From assembly GCA_027315065.1 (NCBI GenBank), contig DAHUYT010000002.1, forward strand, positions 13,554-77,553: a stretch of 64,000 bases of DNA. Direction: 5' to 3'. Position 1 is the first letter of the stretch. Each line of letters opens with the position of its first letter. The position numbers and the translations under genes are program-made. The stretch comes from Nitrososphaerota archaeon. Its GTDB lineage: Archaea > Thermoproteota > Nitrososphaeria > Nitrososphaerales > Nitrosopumilaceae. Under the pieces are notes generated by a model that did not search any database, was not told the origin of the DNA, and saw nothing but the letters and a program-made list of their open reading frames with translations. Below, in pieces: positions 55,623 through 64,000 of this stretch.

Positions 55623-55630
55623 TTATTTAC
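55623..55630 (+). promoter_or_regulatory. TATA box of the HTH/ATP-cone/NrdD-like gene
   Basis: TTATTTAC is centred about 26 bases before the ATG at 55652, indicating a leaderless mRNA. Confidence 0.55.
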
Positions 55631-55651
55631 CGATATCAAGTAGACTTTCTT

Positions 55652-57751
55652 ATGGAACTGAGTGAAGACTTTAGTGGTGATCAAAAGCGTGGAGGAATCT
55701 TACAGTCTGCATCTAAGCGAGTAAGAATGATCTTTTCTGTCATGGCAAGCCCTAACAGAATTGATATTTTGAGAATCTTAAACTCAAAAGGTCCACTTAC
55801 ATATTCAGAACTAAAGTCACTTGCTGGATTCAAATCAAAGAAAGAAAGCGGCAAGTTTGCATATCATCTTCGAAAATTATTACGTCAGTCTCTTGTGGCT
55901 CTAAACAAGTCTGAGAGAAGATACACCATTACAAATTTGGGTAAATTAGTCCTAAGTCTTGCTAGGCAGATTGAGGAACGCTCTATTATAGAAAGTGGTA
56001 AGATGTATGTGCGTACATCGCACGAATCTATAGAGGAATTTAACTCTCATAAAATAATTCAGTCTCTTGTTCGGGAAGGAAGTCTACCTCTTGAACTTGC
56101 ACAGAAGATAACAGAGGAGGTTGAAAATCGCATATATAAATTCCAGACATCATACCTCACTTCTTCATTAATACGCGAGATGGTTAATTCCGTCCTTTTG
56201 GAACAGGGTCATGAGGACTATAGGCATAAACTAGCACGATTTGGTCTTCCTGGATATGATATACATGAAATGCTGACTAATGTAGATGGCATCCATAACG
56301 GAGTAGAAGGCATGCTATTTAAGACAGGTCAAACCGTTTTTGGAGAGTATCTGGTATTAAACACATTGCCTAAAGATGTTGCTGATTCTCATCTTTCGGG
56401 AGATATTCATATTACAAACGCTGGTTTGTGGTCACTTCTTCCTGACACCGTATTTGTGAATATCAAGGAGTTGATAGAAGACGGTATTGACCTAAGAGGC
56501 AAATTCTTGGGAGTAACAAGAAGGTCTGCTCTAAACTCTCTTGACGACTTGACCACTTCTCTTTCTATTATGACATCACTTCTTATCAAGGAAGCCTCTC
56601 AGGAGGTTGTTATTGATGGATTGGTGGGATTATTACAAAAATATTCTAAAAATATGTCTGAAATTGAAGAAAAAATTACCAATTCTTTTGGTAACATATC
56701 AACTGCGCCTAAATATGGAAAGAGCGAAGCACTAGCATCGTTTAGAATCTCAATAGGCACAGAACCGAAAGTTGTTGGCTCTATTCTTGCTGCCTATAAA
56801 AAATATGTAAAATCTACACCTTTGCCATCTGTAGGCATCATTATAGATTATGAAAAAGGAAAGATTAACGAGTTCTCCGATATATTGTCTGGTATTATTG
56901 CACTAGGAGGGCGTATAATGTTCTCAAAGGGGCTGGCATCAAGCAAAGGCTTCTTTAAGATAGATGCAAAGAACACTTCTATCACATCAATTAACTTACA
57001 ATCTTTGTCAATCAATATGCCACGACTTGCATTTGAATCAAACAAAGACGAAACCTACTTTAGAGCAAGATTAGCGCTGTTAATGAAACCTGCTCTGGCA
57101 GCAATGTCAATACGAAAAAAGGAGATATCTGATCTCACTCGTAGAGGACTCAACCCAATACTTGCAAATAATACGCAGTATATGCAAAAGGGTTCAGTTA
57201 CACTAGTTGTTAATTTGCTAGGGCTCAAAGAAGCAGTTTATGGAATACTTGGTTATGAGAATAACAAGGCTGGACAGGAAATTCTGGCAAAAGTTATAAC
57301 TACCGCTATTGAGGTTGCGGCCAAGAAAGGAAAAGAGATGGGTGACAACGTTACAATTTCTATAACTGAAAGTGATGCATCTGCTCGCTTTTCTTCATTG
57401 GATGGTGAAAAGTACGGTAAAATGTCAATCCATACACACATAGAAGGTGAATCTTATTCGGAAGGAATTACTATTGATGCTTCAGAAATTGATGGAATGA
57501 CTCCCAAAAGTGAAAAAATAATTGAATCTACCAATTTCTCAAAGATGCTTAATGGCGGATTGCTAGTTCAACTCAAGATTCCAGACACGATGGATTCCTC
57601 AGGAATTAAGAAGGCAATAGAAAAAGCCGGAGAATTATTAGGTTCGTTCAGGCCAATCAAGAAGGTACCTATTTGTACCAATTGTGGGCTCAAAGAAGAA
57701 AAGATTACAGAAAAGTGTCCTGTCTGCAAGTCACCTTATATCATAGTATAG
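55652..57751 (+). CDS. HTH + ATP-cone + inactive NrdD-like protein, candidate ribonucleotide-reductase regulator
   Basis: A 699-residue fusion. Residues 25-105 form an ArsR-type winged helix (SPNRIDILRILNSKGPLTY, then YTITNLGKLVLSL). Residues 117-210 form an ATP-cone (EEFNSHKIIQSLVREGSLP and SSLIREMVNSVLLEQG). From about residue 212 the protein resembles class III ribonucleotide reductase NrdD (HLSGDIHI at 247-254, VNLLGLKEAVYGILGY near 520). It has only four cysteines, all in the C-terminal zinc ribbon (675, 678, 689, 692), and it ends right after it, so the thiyl-radical cysteines and glycyl-radical loop are missing. It cannot be an active reductase. Directly upstream of nrdJ, it is probably a dATP/ATP-sensing transcription factor. 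Confidence 0.75.
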   Translation: MELSEDFSGDQKRGGILQSASKRVRMIFSVMASPNRIDILRILNSKGPLTYSELKSLAGFKSKKESGKFAYHLRKLLRQSLVALNKSERRYTITNLGKLVLSLARQIEERSIIESGKMYVRTSHESIEEFNSHKIIQSLVREGSLPLELAQKITEEVENRIYKFQTSYLTSSLIREMVNSVLLEQGHEDYRHKLARFGLPGYDIHEMLTNVDGIHNGVEGMLFKTGQTVFGEYLVLNTLPKDVADSHLSGDIHITNAGLWSLLPDTVFVNIKELIEDGIDLRGKFLGVTRRSALNSLDDLTTSLSIMTSLLIKEASQEVVIDGLVGLLQKYSKNMSEIEEKITNSFGNISTAPKYGKSEALASFRISIGTEPKVVGSILAAYKKYVKSTPLPSVGIIIDYEKGKINEFSDILSGIIALGGRIMFSKGLASSKGFFKIDAKNTSITSINLQSLSINMPRLAFESNKDETYFRARLALLMKPALAAMSIRKKEISDLTRRGLNPILANNTQYMQKGSVTLVVNLLGLKEAVYGILGYENNKAGQEILAKVITTAIEVAAKKGKEMGDNVTISITESDASARFSSLDGEKYGKMSIHTHIEGESYSEGITIDASEIDGMTPKSEKIIESTNFSKMLNGGLLVQLKIPDTMDSSGIKKAIEKAGELLGSFRPIKKVPICTNCGLKEEKITEKCPVCKSPYIIV

Positions 57752-57975
57752 TCAGCATATACCAACAAATTCTTAATAAAAAATTAGAAAATATTGTTGA
57801 ATTTGTTCACAATTTTTTACAGAATTCTTTTACGATTATATTAGTGCTTGATGATCTATTACCATGAAAATCATAACGGTGTCAACAAAATTGATGCAAA
57901 GCTCAGTAATGGAAAAAAAAATTTTGCCGCAGACTTTATTTAACTCTCATTTGATACTGATACGGGGAGTATGAA
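57752..57975. other. Intergenic promoter region of nrdJ
   Basis: AT-rich region with TTTATTTA at 57935-57942 as a likely TATA box, and GGGGAG at 57964-57969 as a ribosome binding site 6 bases before the nrdJ ATG. A candidate binding region for the upstream regulator. No cobalamin riboswitch features were seen. Confidence 0.45.
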
Positions 57976-60633
57976 ATGACAGATTTTTCACAAATAGAGA
58001 ATTCGATCATTAATGTAAAGAAGCGTGACGGTCGAGTATCTTCGTTCCAGAAGGATAAAATTTCAAATGCGATCTATAAAGCATTAGTAGCTCGTGGTAG
58101 ACCAGATCATGGATCAGCAGATAAACTAGCAAATCGTGTTATCGAAAAACTTGTAACGCATGGTTATTCATCCTCAGAGTTACCAAGCGTAGAAGATGTT
58201 CAAGATATGGTAGAATCAACCCTAATTGATGAAGGATTAGGAGAGATCGCTAAAGCATACATATTGTATAGACATGAACGCAGAAGGGTACGAGAGGAAA
58301 AGACAAAGGTACTCGAATCTAAGACTCTTGATTCTGTTGCCAAGAAATTTGATCTTAACTGTCTCAGGGTTCTCGCATCTAGATATCTACTTAGAAATAA
58401 CAAGGGTCAGATAACTGAAAGTCCAAGTGAGATGTTTGAAAGAGTTGCAATACTTGTTGGAATCTCTGATGTTCTAAAAGATCCATCTATCTTTAGTGTG
58501 GAGAGAGGTAGTGTTCAGAATACAGAGGAAGCAGAAAAATATCTAGACAAGCTGGATGACTTTAACTGCAAATTCAAAATAGGAAAATATTACCTCAGTA
58601 AATATCACTTTAGGTCGCTCATACAACATTATATTGATCTAGCCAAACGGGGCCAGATGAAGGTTAATGTCAAAGAATTCCTCACAATGCTAGCAGCAAA
58701 CAAATTCGAACAACATGCTGAGCGGATAGATGAATACTATGAAATGATGGCCTCTCAAGACTTTCTACCCAATTCTCCTACAATGATGAATGCAGGAGCA
58801 CGACTTGGACAACTCTCTGCCTGTTTTGTGCTTGCAATGCCAGATGACATGGAAAAAATAATGAAGTCATCTTCTGATGCTGCTTTGATATTCAAATCAG
58901 GAGGTGGTGTTGGCATCAATTACTCTGATTTAAGACCAGAAGGAGATATGGTTGCATCTACATCGGGAGTCGCATCAGGCCCAGTTTCTTTCATGAATAT
59001 AATTAATACTGTTACAGAAGTGGTCAAGCAGGGAGGCAAACGAAGGGGGGCAAACATGGGAATTATAGAATCGTGGCATCCAGATATTGAGAAATTCATC
59101 ACTGCTAAAACAAAGCCAGGTGTACTGGAGAACTTTAATGTAAGTGTGGGAGTCTGGGAAGACTTTTGGGAAGCGCTGGTAAATTCACAAGATGGTAAAT
59201 ACACACTACTAAGTCCTCTGAGCAAGGCACCAGTCAGAGAAGTGAATGCGCATCATATCATTGATTTGATAGCACTCTCTGCATGGAAGAGTGCTGAACC
59301 TGGATTGATATTCTTTGATATAATCAACAAATACAATGTATTTGCAAAGGCTCGTGGTACACCGCTGCGTGCAACAAATCCTTGTGGGGAACAAAGCTTA
59401 TATCCATACGAGTCCTGCAATCTGGGATCAATTAATCTCTCTAACTTTGTAAAGAGAAAGGCAGACGGACAATACGAATTTGACTGGCAAAGATATGAGG
59501 AAGCAATTAGAAAAACAACCAGATTTCTAGATAATATAATTGATGTCAACAACTATCCGATTTCAGAAATAGATCAGGCATCTAAGGACTCGAGAAGAAT
59601 AGGACTTGGAGTAATGGGAGTTGCTGACCTATTATTCAAACTAAGGATTCCATACAACTCGCAAGAAGGATATGAATTTCAGGAGAAATTAGCCGAGGCA
59701 TTGACCTATTATTCTATGGAAGAAAGCATTGCGCTTGCAAAAACACGAGGACAGTTTCCATTATGTTCAAAAACAGAATATCCAGAAGGAAAGATTCCAG
59801 TAGCAGGTTATTATGAAAAACCAAAGAATACTAGTACTTATGACTGGGATGCGTTGATAGCAAAGATCCAAAAGCATGGAATCAGAAACGTTCTAACTAC
59901 CACAGTAGCACCTACTGGAACCTTGTCCATGATCGCAGATTGTTCCAATGGAATGGAACCAATGTTTGCACTTGTCTTTGAGAAACGAGTAACTGTGGGA
60001 AGATTCTTCTATACAAACAAGATATTTGAATCAGTTCTCAAGGAACATGGTCTATACAACGATCAGTTACTGGAAAAGATTGCAAATAACTATGGCTCAA
60101 TAAAAGGAATACCAGAGATCCCAGAATGGATGCAGAAAATATTTGTTACAGCAATGGATATTCACTGGACAGATCATCTAATGGCACAGTGTGTATGGCA
60201 AAGATGGATTGGAAATGCTATAGCAAAGACAATCAATATGCCAAACGATGTATCATCTGATGATGTAAAGGCGGCATATCTGTTAGCACATGAACTTGGA
60301 CTAAAGGGAATAACTGTATACAGAGACGGTTCAAGACATGAACAGGTGCTTCACATGACAGGCGATAATATACAAAAGACATTTCAAGTTACCCCGAGCA
60401 TGTATGTAACTGATTACATTTCGAAAAATATAACAAATGCTTATTTGAGAAGCCAAGTGGAAAGAGCGCTCCAGATCAAGATCCCAGAAAACGGAGTCAT
60501 ACAATCACAACCAAAACTTACGGCCGAACAAATTGAAGAGATACTATGTCCGACATGTAAAAATGCACTTGTGTTTGCAGAAGGTTGCAACATCTGCATT
60601 GAATGTGGGTATAGCGGATGTACATCTGGTTAG
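57976..60633 (+). CDS. nrdJ: Adenosylcobalamin-dependent (class II) ribonucleotide reductase
   Basis: Reduces ribonucleotides to deoxyribonucleotides using a thiyl radical formed with coenzyme B12. The 885-residue protein starts with an ATP-cone (residues 12-105) for allosteric control. The catalytic barrel holds SPTMMNAG, the first redox cysteine in LSACFVL, KRRGANMGIIESWHPDI, and the NPCGEQ loop with the radical cysteine and glutamate, followed by the second redox cysteine in SCNLGSINL. The tail has a zinc-ribbon-like CPTC and CIECGYSGC that may recycle the disulfide. No intein is present. The ribosome binding site GGGGAG lies 6 bases before the ATG. Confidence 0.96.
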   Translation: MTDFSQIENSIINVKKRDGRVSSFQKDKISNAIYKALVARGRPDHGSADKLANRVIEKLVTHGYSSSELPSVEDVQDMVESTLIDEGLGEIAKAYILYRHERRRVREEKTKVLESKTLDSVAKKFDLNCLRVLASRYLLRNNKGQITESPSEMFERVAILVGISDVLKDPSIFSVERGSVQNTEEAEKYLDKLDDFNCKFKIGKYYLSKYHFRSLIQHYIDLAKRGQMKVNVKEFLTMLAANKFEQHAERIDEYYEMMASQDFLPNSPTMMNAGARLGQLSACFVLAMPDDMEKIMKSSSDAALIFKSGGGVGINYSDLRPEGDMVASTSGVASGPVSFMNIINTVTEVVKQGGKRRGANMGIIESWHPDIEKFITAKTKPGVLENFNVSVGVWEDFWEALVNSQDGKYTLLSPLSKAPVREVNAHHIIDLIALSAWKSAEPGLIFFDIINKYNVFAKARGTPLRATNPCGEQSLYPYESCNLGSINLSNFVKRKADGQYEFDWQRYEEAIRKTTRFLDNIIDVNNYPISEIDQASKDSRRIGLGVMGVADLLFKLRIPYNSQEGYEFQEKLAEALTYYSMEESIALAKTRGQFPLCSKTEYPEGKIPVAGYYEKPKNTSTYDWDALIAKIQKHGIRNVLTTTVAPTGTLSMIADCSNGMEPMFALVFEKRVTVGRFFYTNKIFESVLKEHGLYNDQLLEKIANNYGSIKGIPEIPEWMQKIFVTAMDIHWTDHLMAQCVWQRWIGNAIAKTINMPNDVSSDDVKAAYLLAHELGLKGITVYRDGSRHEQVLHMTGDNIQKTFQVTPSMYVTDYISKNITNAYLRSQVERALQIKIPENGVIQSQPKLTAEQIEEILCPTCKNALVFAEGCNICIECGYSGCTSG

Positions 60634-60687
60634 ATCATATCTTTCTCAAATCAAAACTCTTTTAGTAATCATCAATTACTGAAAACA

Positions 60688-61803
60688 GTGTTGCAGAGGA
60701 AAACTATAGGGATTGTTATAGGTATAGCAGCTGTTGCAATTGCTGTTACATTATTATATATTGTTCTACTACCTCAAATGCAAATATCACATCAGACTCA
60801 AGTGACACCAAATCCAAAACTTGGTCTGGTTATCATGCCGCTAACTGAGAGGCCAACCTTTGATGAGGTACATAATACCTACATCCAGGCTGCATCTACG
60901 GGCATAGGCCGAAGTAATGTCTACATGCTGTGGCCAATCATAGAACCACAAAAGGGAGTCTTCAATTGGCAAACCTATGATATTCTCATGGGCCTAAATA
61001 GAGAACAACACCTACACGTTACACTCTACTTTTCTATAGTAAACAACGAGCAGCTTGGACCATTCCCAAATTGGGTGAACCACCCAAATTTTGATCAAAA
61101 ACTAGCAAACGAGACAGCGACCGCGCTTGATACAATTTTGTCAAGGTACTATATAGTGGATTATGTAATCATAGGTGGGGATCTGGACATATACTTTAGA
61201 TCTCATCCAAATGACATTCCAAAATATGTGGATTTTTTCAACTCTGTTTATGCCGATCTTAAGACAAAACATCCCAACGTCAAGTTTGGAAACTGGTTTT
61301 CATTAAATGATCTGATAAACCACTCTGATTCTGATATGGTAAAAAAACTCAATCAAGGAGATTTTGTAGCATATTCTTATGCCCCCGTTGATCTGGTATT
61401 CTATCAAACCCAGAGTCCTTATGAAGCGGGGCAAAATCTTCAGAAGATGATAGATTTTGCAGGCGGGAAGAAGATTGCATTAATGGAGATTGGATGGAGT
61501 ACAGATAAGGCAATTAACGGAACAGCGGCAGATCAGGTAAAATTTATGAAAACTGCATTTGACTTTTACAGAAAAAATGAATCTCAATTTGAGTTTATGA
61601 CATGGTACAGACAATATGACAGACCATTTGATACATGTTATAACGGCCTGAATACAAACATACAAACTGCATTTAGTAACAGCATTCTCTTGAATAATAC
61701 AGCAGCATATCTTTGTAATACGGGGTTGATCGATGATAACAATAACACAAAGCCGGCTTGGGATGAATTCAAGAATCAAATACAAATGAGTCATAATTCT
61801 TAA
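60688..61803 (+). CDS. Membrane-anchored TIM-barrel glycoside-hydrolase-like protein
   Basis: A 371-residue protein with an N-terminal membrane anchor (TIGIVIGIAAVAIAVTLLYI) and an extracellular (beta/alpha)8 barrel. The strand-end motifs fit glycoside hydrolases: EPQKGVFNWQTYD, a nucleophile-like glutamate in IALMEIGWST and W in FMTWYRQYD. At the usual acid/base position (GNE in active relatives) it reads IIGGDLDIYF, with Asp instead of Glu. It may therefore be inactive or bind sugar instead of cleaving it. Many N-x-T sites. GTG start. Confidence 0.65.
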   Translation: MLQRKTIGIVIGIAAVAIAVTLLYIVLLPQMQISHQTQVTPNPKLGLVIMPLTERPTFDEVHNTYIQAASTGIGRSNVYMLWPIIEPQKGVFNWQTYDILMGLNREQHLHVTLYFSIVNNEQLGPFPNWVNHPNFDQKLANETATALDTILSRYYIVDYVIIGGDLDIYFRSHPNDIPKYVDFFNSVYADLKTKHPNVKFGNWFSLNDLINHSDSDMVKKLNQGDFVAYSYAPVDLVFYQTQSPYEAGQNLQKMIDFAGGKKIALMEIGWSTDKAINGTAADQVKFMKTAFDFYRKNESQFEFMTWYRQYDRPFDTCYNGLNTNIQTAFSNSILLNNTAAYLCNTGLIDDNNNTKPAWDEFKNQIQMSHNS

Positions 61804-61827
61804 CTGCAAAAAAGTGAATTTGTTAGT

Positions 61828-62976
61828 TTGAAAAATCTATATATCGCAATTATTATTCTAATTTTTACAACTTTTGTCTCAGCGCATGCAACTTACGAGC
61901 CTCCAACAACACAAGAGAAAAATCTTTTCAGCCAATTACTTGCTCAACTTGAAAATACCACTGTTCCCAAGAAAGACATAACAGACGTAATTCAGACATT
62001 TGAAAGGCCGTTGATAATAAGTTTTCCATGCAATTCTAATGATACTAATAATTTTGTAGTATCTGTAATCACTACTAAACTAGCTAAATTTGATGAAAAT
62101 AATTCTCATAAAGACGTAGTCACAGGTGGAACTTATTCGTGGAACTGTCTTGTTACAACAGAAGCGGACAAGGTCACGCTTCAATGTAACAACGAGCTGC
62201 GACTAAATCCAGAAATTTTGTTAAATGGAACAGGTGTCAACCCTACAGTTCATCAGATAGAAAATCAAGTAATTTTGTATCATGAATTGCTTCATGGCCA
62301 ATTAATGATTGATGCAATAAAATCCCCTGGCACTTGGAGGCATGAGATTTGTAACAAGACTCCTCAGCAAACGGTGGATTATTCGTATGTCGATCCTGAT
62401 CATAAAATAATCAATCCTCTGCAAACACAATTTGCATCTGAACTAATGAAAATGCAAGGCGGGGAAGTAATTGCTAAAAATATAATGCCCAATGATACAC
62501 AAAATGGAAGTTTTGCAATCAGGGTTTTCAATATCAATGATTATCCTCAGTTTGTAAATGGAGGTGAGGCAACTCTTATGGCAGTTAACATAGGTGATAC
62601 TAAATTTGGCTCTTTTAATAATACTGTCTTTTTAGAAGGATCTCTTATCAATAAGACAAAATCTGGCATAGCGTGGTTATATCTTTTTGATAACCAAACC
62701 AGCAAAGAATCCAAGCCTGATTATGCTGGTATTGTGTGGGCAAAAAGAGTGGCAGGCCTGTGGGCAAATGGAAAAGCAAGCGATTCTGATTTTTATAACG
62801 TGATACAATATTTGATCCGACAAAACATCATAGCATCAAATAATAAAGAATCCGGTGCAAGTGCAATTCCTTATTGGTTAAAGAACAATGCTAATTGGTG
62901 GTTTGAAGGAAAAATAGATGACACAACGTTTCTAAATTCAATTCAATATCTCATATCTAATAAAATAATTTCGTAA
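61828..62976 (+). CDS. Secreted HExxH protein with two WVKNNA-WW-like domains
   Basis: A 382-residue secreted protein with a signal peptide (IAIIILIFTTFVSAHA). The motif LYHELLHGQ at residue 152 is a possible zincin HExxH and suggests a metalloprotease. The third zinc ligand cannot be placed with confidence. The body has several cysteines that may form disulfides. The C-terminus carries two copies of the WVKNNA-WW domain, a weak one near residue 300 (IVWAKRVAGLWANGKASD) and a good one starting IPYWLKNNANWWFEGKIDD. TTG start. It follows the barrel protein by 24 bases, so they may be one operon. Confidence 0.65.
   Translation: MKNLYIAIIILIFTTFVSAHATYEPPTTQEKNLFSQLLAQLENTTVPKKDITDVIQTFERPLIISFPCNSNDTNNFVVSVITTKLAKFDENNSHKDVVTGGTYSWNCLVTTEADKVTLQCNNELRLNPEILLNGTGVNPTVHQIENQVILYHELLHGQLMIDAIKSPGTWRHEICNKTPQQTVDYSYVDPDHKIINPLQTQFASELMKMQGGEVIAKNIMPNDTQNGSFAIRVFNINDYPQFVNGGEATLMAVNIGDTKFGSFNNTVFLEGSLINKTKSGIAWLYLFDNQTSKESKPDYAGIVWAKRVAGLWANGKASDSDFYNVIQYLIRQNIIASNNKESGASAIPYWLKNNANWWFEGKIDDTTFLNSIQYLISNKIIS
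62719..62832 (+). repeat. WVKNNA-WW-like domain, weak copy
   Basis: Contains W at the expected positions, a degraded NNA and an IQYLIRQNIIA end. Related to the copy immediately downstream. Confidence 0.6.
62865..62976 (+). repeat. WVKNNA-WW domain, good copy
   Basis: IPYWLKNNANWW, IDDTTF and IQYLISNKIIS match the domain at 51925 and 52075. Confidence 0.8.
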
Positions 62977-62987
62977 AAACAGAACAA

Positions 62988-63061
62988 TGCGGTCGCCGGG
63001 ATTTGAACCCGGGTAACGGGCTTGGAAGGCCAGTGTACTGACCAAACTATACTACGACCGC
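62988..63061 (-). tRNA. tRNA-Gly (UCC)
   Basis: The minus strand folds as a tRNA of 74 bases with the acceptor stem GCGGTCG / CGACCGC, a D-loop, the anticodon loop CTTCCAA (anticodon TCC) and the T-arm CCCGGGTTCAAATCCCGG. One mismatch in the anticodon stem is seen. No intron and no encoded CCA. The discriminator base is A. Confidence 0.9.
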
Positions 63062-63082
63062 ATCACTCTGCCAATCTTACAC

Positions 63083-63751
63083 CTACATAATAATTCTTTT
63101 TTCATACTCGTATAATACACGTGAAATAATTATGTGAGCTTCAAGTGGGTTCTTGTCAACTGATCTTGTTTTGTCAAAGTATTTCTTGATGCTATCAGAA
63201 AATTGCCCCTTTGCAAAACCTCCTACTATCATGCACGTATCGTCGTCTATTTCTTCTGAAACCTGTTGATATGAAGAGGAATCGCCTTTGCTTGAAAGTC
63301 CTATTATCTTATTGGGGCTGATATTTTTTATTAGATCACCAAAATTCATTTTTTTTATTTCTAGTAACTTTTTGCCGTTGTCTTCAATCACACCTTCAGA
63401 ATATAATTTCTCAATTAGGCCCGCAAATCTGTGATATGACTTTGGTAATCTTACTGATTTGTCAAAGAATATCACCCTGTCATCAATCGTGTGTATAAAT
63501 ACTTGGAGTCTGTTTTCAAAATAGAGGGGTATACTACAAGCCTCAAGAAGGCAAAAATGTATCAAATCTGGTCTGCCTCTTTTTATCTCATTTTTCATCT
63601 TCTTCATAGCAGCAAAATGCCATGATACATCAAGGAGAATTTCAGATGGTTTTTTGTTAAATTTCCTAGATGACGCAAGAACGGAATTATGATTTTGAAG
63701 CTCTTTAGGTACTAACTCCAACGCTGATTCTGCTATTACTAGTGAAAGCAA
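63083..63751 (-). CDS. Nep1/Emg1 rRNA pseudouridine methyltransferase
   Basis: Methylates pseudouridine in the small-subunit rRNA and helps ribosome assembly. The 222-residue protein shows RGRPDLIHFCLLEACSIPL, FIHTIDDRVIFF and the cofactor loop IVGGFAKGQFSD near residue 190, as in SPOUT-class Nep1. Length is normal. It is divergent from the RNase P protein gene. Confidence 0.9.
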   Translation of the reverse strand: MLSLVIAESALELVPKELQNHNSVLASSRKFNKKPSEILLDVSWHFAAMKKMKNEIKRGRPDLIHFCLLEACSIPLYFENRLQVFIHTIDDRVIFFDKSVRLPKSYHRFAGLIEKLYSEGVIEDNGKKLLEIKKMNFGDLIKNISPNKIIGLSSKGDSSSYQQVSEEIDDDTCMIVGGFAKGQFSDSIKKYFDKTRSVDKNPLEAHIIISRVLYEYEKRIIM

Positions 63752-63786
63752 GATTGTATTTTAAGGGTAGGCATTATTTAATTAAC

Positions 63787-64000
63787 ATGAAGGCAGGTTT
63801 ACGAGATCTTATAATGGAGAGAATGCAAATCTTGATTCAAAATGCGACATCAAACGCAAGACACGATCCCGAAACGGCTGAAAGACAAGCAAACCTAGCG
63901 AAGAGGCTGAGCACAAAATATCGTGTCAGAATGTCTTATGAGATGAGAATGCACTTTTGTAAGAAATGCAAGAAATTTATCATTCCTGGACTTACAGCAA
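63787..64000 (+). CDS. RNase P protein component 4 (Rpp21/Rpr2), N-terminal part
   Basis: Only the first 71 codons are in the window. The start MKAGLRDLIMERMQILIQNA, then LAKRLSTKYRVRM and the zinc knuckle FCKKCKKFIIPGL match archaeal RNase P subunit 4, which helps cut 5' leaders off tRNA precursors. A TATA-like TTTTTAAGGG lies about 25 bases before the ATG. The gene runs beyond the right edge. Confidence 0.9.
   Translation, partial: MKAGLRDLIMERMQILIQNATSNARHDPETAERQANLAKRLSTKYRVRMSYEMRMHFCKKCKKFIIPGLTA

Noticed and set aside
55652..57751. Annotation as an active anaerobic (class III) ribonucleotide reductase
   Set aside because: It lacks all catalytic cysteines outside the zinc ribbon and the glycyl-radical tail, and no activase gene is adjacent.
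57752..57975. Cobalamin riboswitch before nrdJ
   Set aside because: No B12-box-like sequence or multi-stem layout is visible, and such switches are not expected in this lineage.
1..64000. CRISPR array or intact insertion sequence
   Set aside because: I found no regularly spaced direct repeats with unique spacers and no transposase-like gene in the window.

Overview
The window reads as a stretch of chromosome from an ammonia-oxidising-type archaeon of the Nitrososphaerota (Thaumarchaeota). Pointers are a PEFG-type C-terminal sorting signal on a PstS-like protein, the archaeal CoA pathway, glycerol-1-phosphate dehydrogenase, an archaeal proteasome beta subunit, aCPSF1/FttA, an A-type ATP synthase, a class II ribonucleotide reductase, Nep1 and an RNase P protein. 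The DNA is AT-rich, and many genes start with TTG or GTG roughly 25 bases after a TATA box, so they are probably leaderless. The exact genus cannot be fixed from sequence alone. I saw no rRNA, CRISPR array or intact insertion sequence. There is one tRNA (Gly, UCC).

Layout: 1-3.4 kb holds the tail of a PstS-like protein, a small zinc protein, NadM, a class V aminotransferase and a TrmB-type regulator. 4-11 kb holds an FKBP isomerase, EgsA, the proteasome beta subunit next to FttA, SepF, a PP-loop tRNA-thiolation-like protein and an M24 peptidase. 11.7-17.9 kb holds a universal stress protein, the operon PoK-PPS-PanB-CoaBC for coenzyme A, a PhoU/AbrB regulator and a Nudix hydrolase. 17.9-25.2 kb holds a double Lrp/AsnC regulator, an ABC exporter with a COG1361-like surface protein, a UbiB kinase and Hsp20. 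25.2-33.3 kb is more accessory: a secreted protein with about 56-residue repeats, then Tmk, an HD phosphohydrolase and UMP kinase, a Fic/Doc toxin-antitoxin-like locus that looks frameshifted, and small membrane and winged-helix proteins. 33.6-43.1 kb holds a rhodanese and the A-ATPase operon K-E-C-F-A-B-D-(26-residue membrane ORF)-H-I. 43.1-49.5 kb holds divergent pyrI/pyrB, a surface protein, and a NikR-like regulator beside a zinc/manganese-type ABC importer. 49.5-63 kb holds secreted proteins, a tautomerase, a nitrilase, a thiolase with its DUF35 partner, an HTH/ATP-cone/NrdD-like protein beside the class II ribonucleotide reductase, and two more secreted proteins. The end carries tRNA-Gly, Nep1 and the start of RNase P protein 4.

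The most interesting element is the 699-residue protein at 55652-57751. It joins a winged helix, an ATP-cone and a class III ribonucleotide reductase fold that has lost its catalytic cysteines and glycyl-radical tail, and it sits just upstream of nrdJ. I propose that it is an archaeal nucleotide-sensing regulator analogous in logic to bacterial NrdR. Other observations are a C2H2-like finger on the tail of the metal permease, a decayed copy of the metal regulator, a short WVKNNA-WW surface domain shared by three secreted proteins, and two nearly identical 16-bp palindromes at two unrelated promoters.
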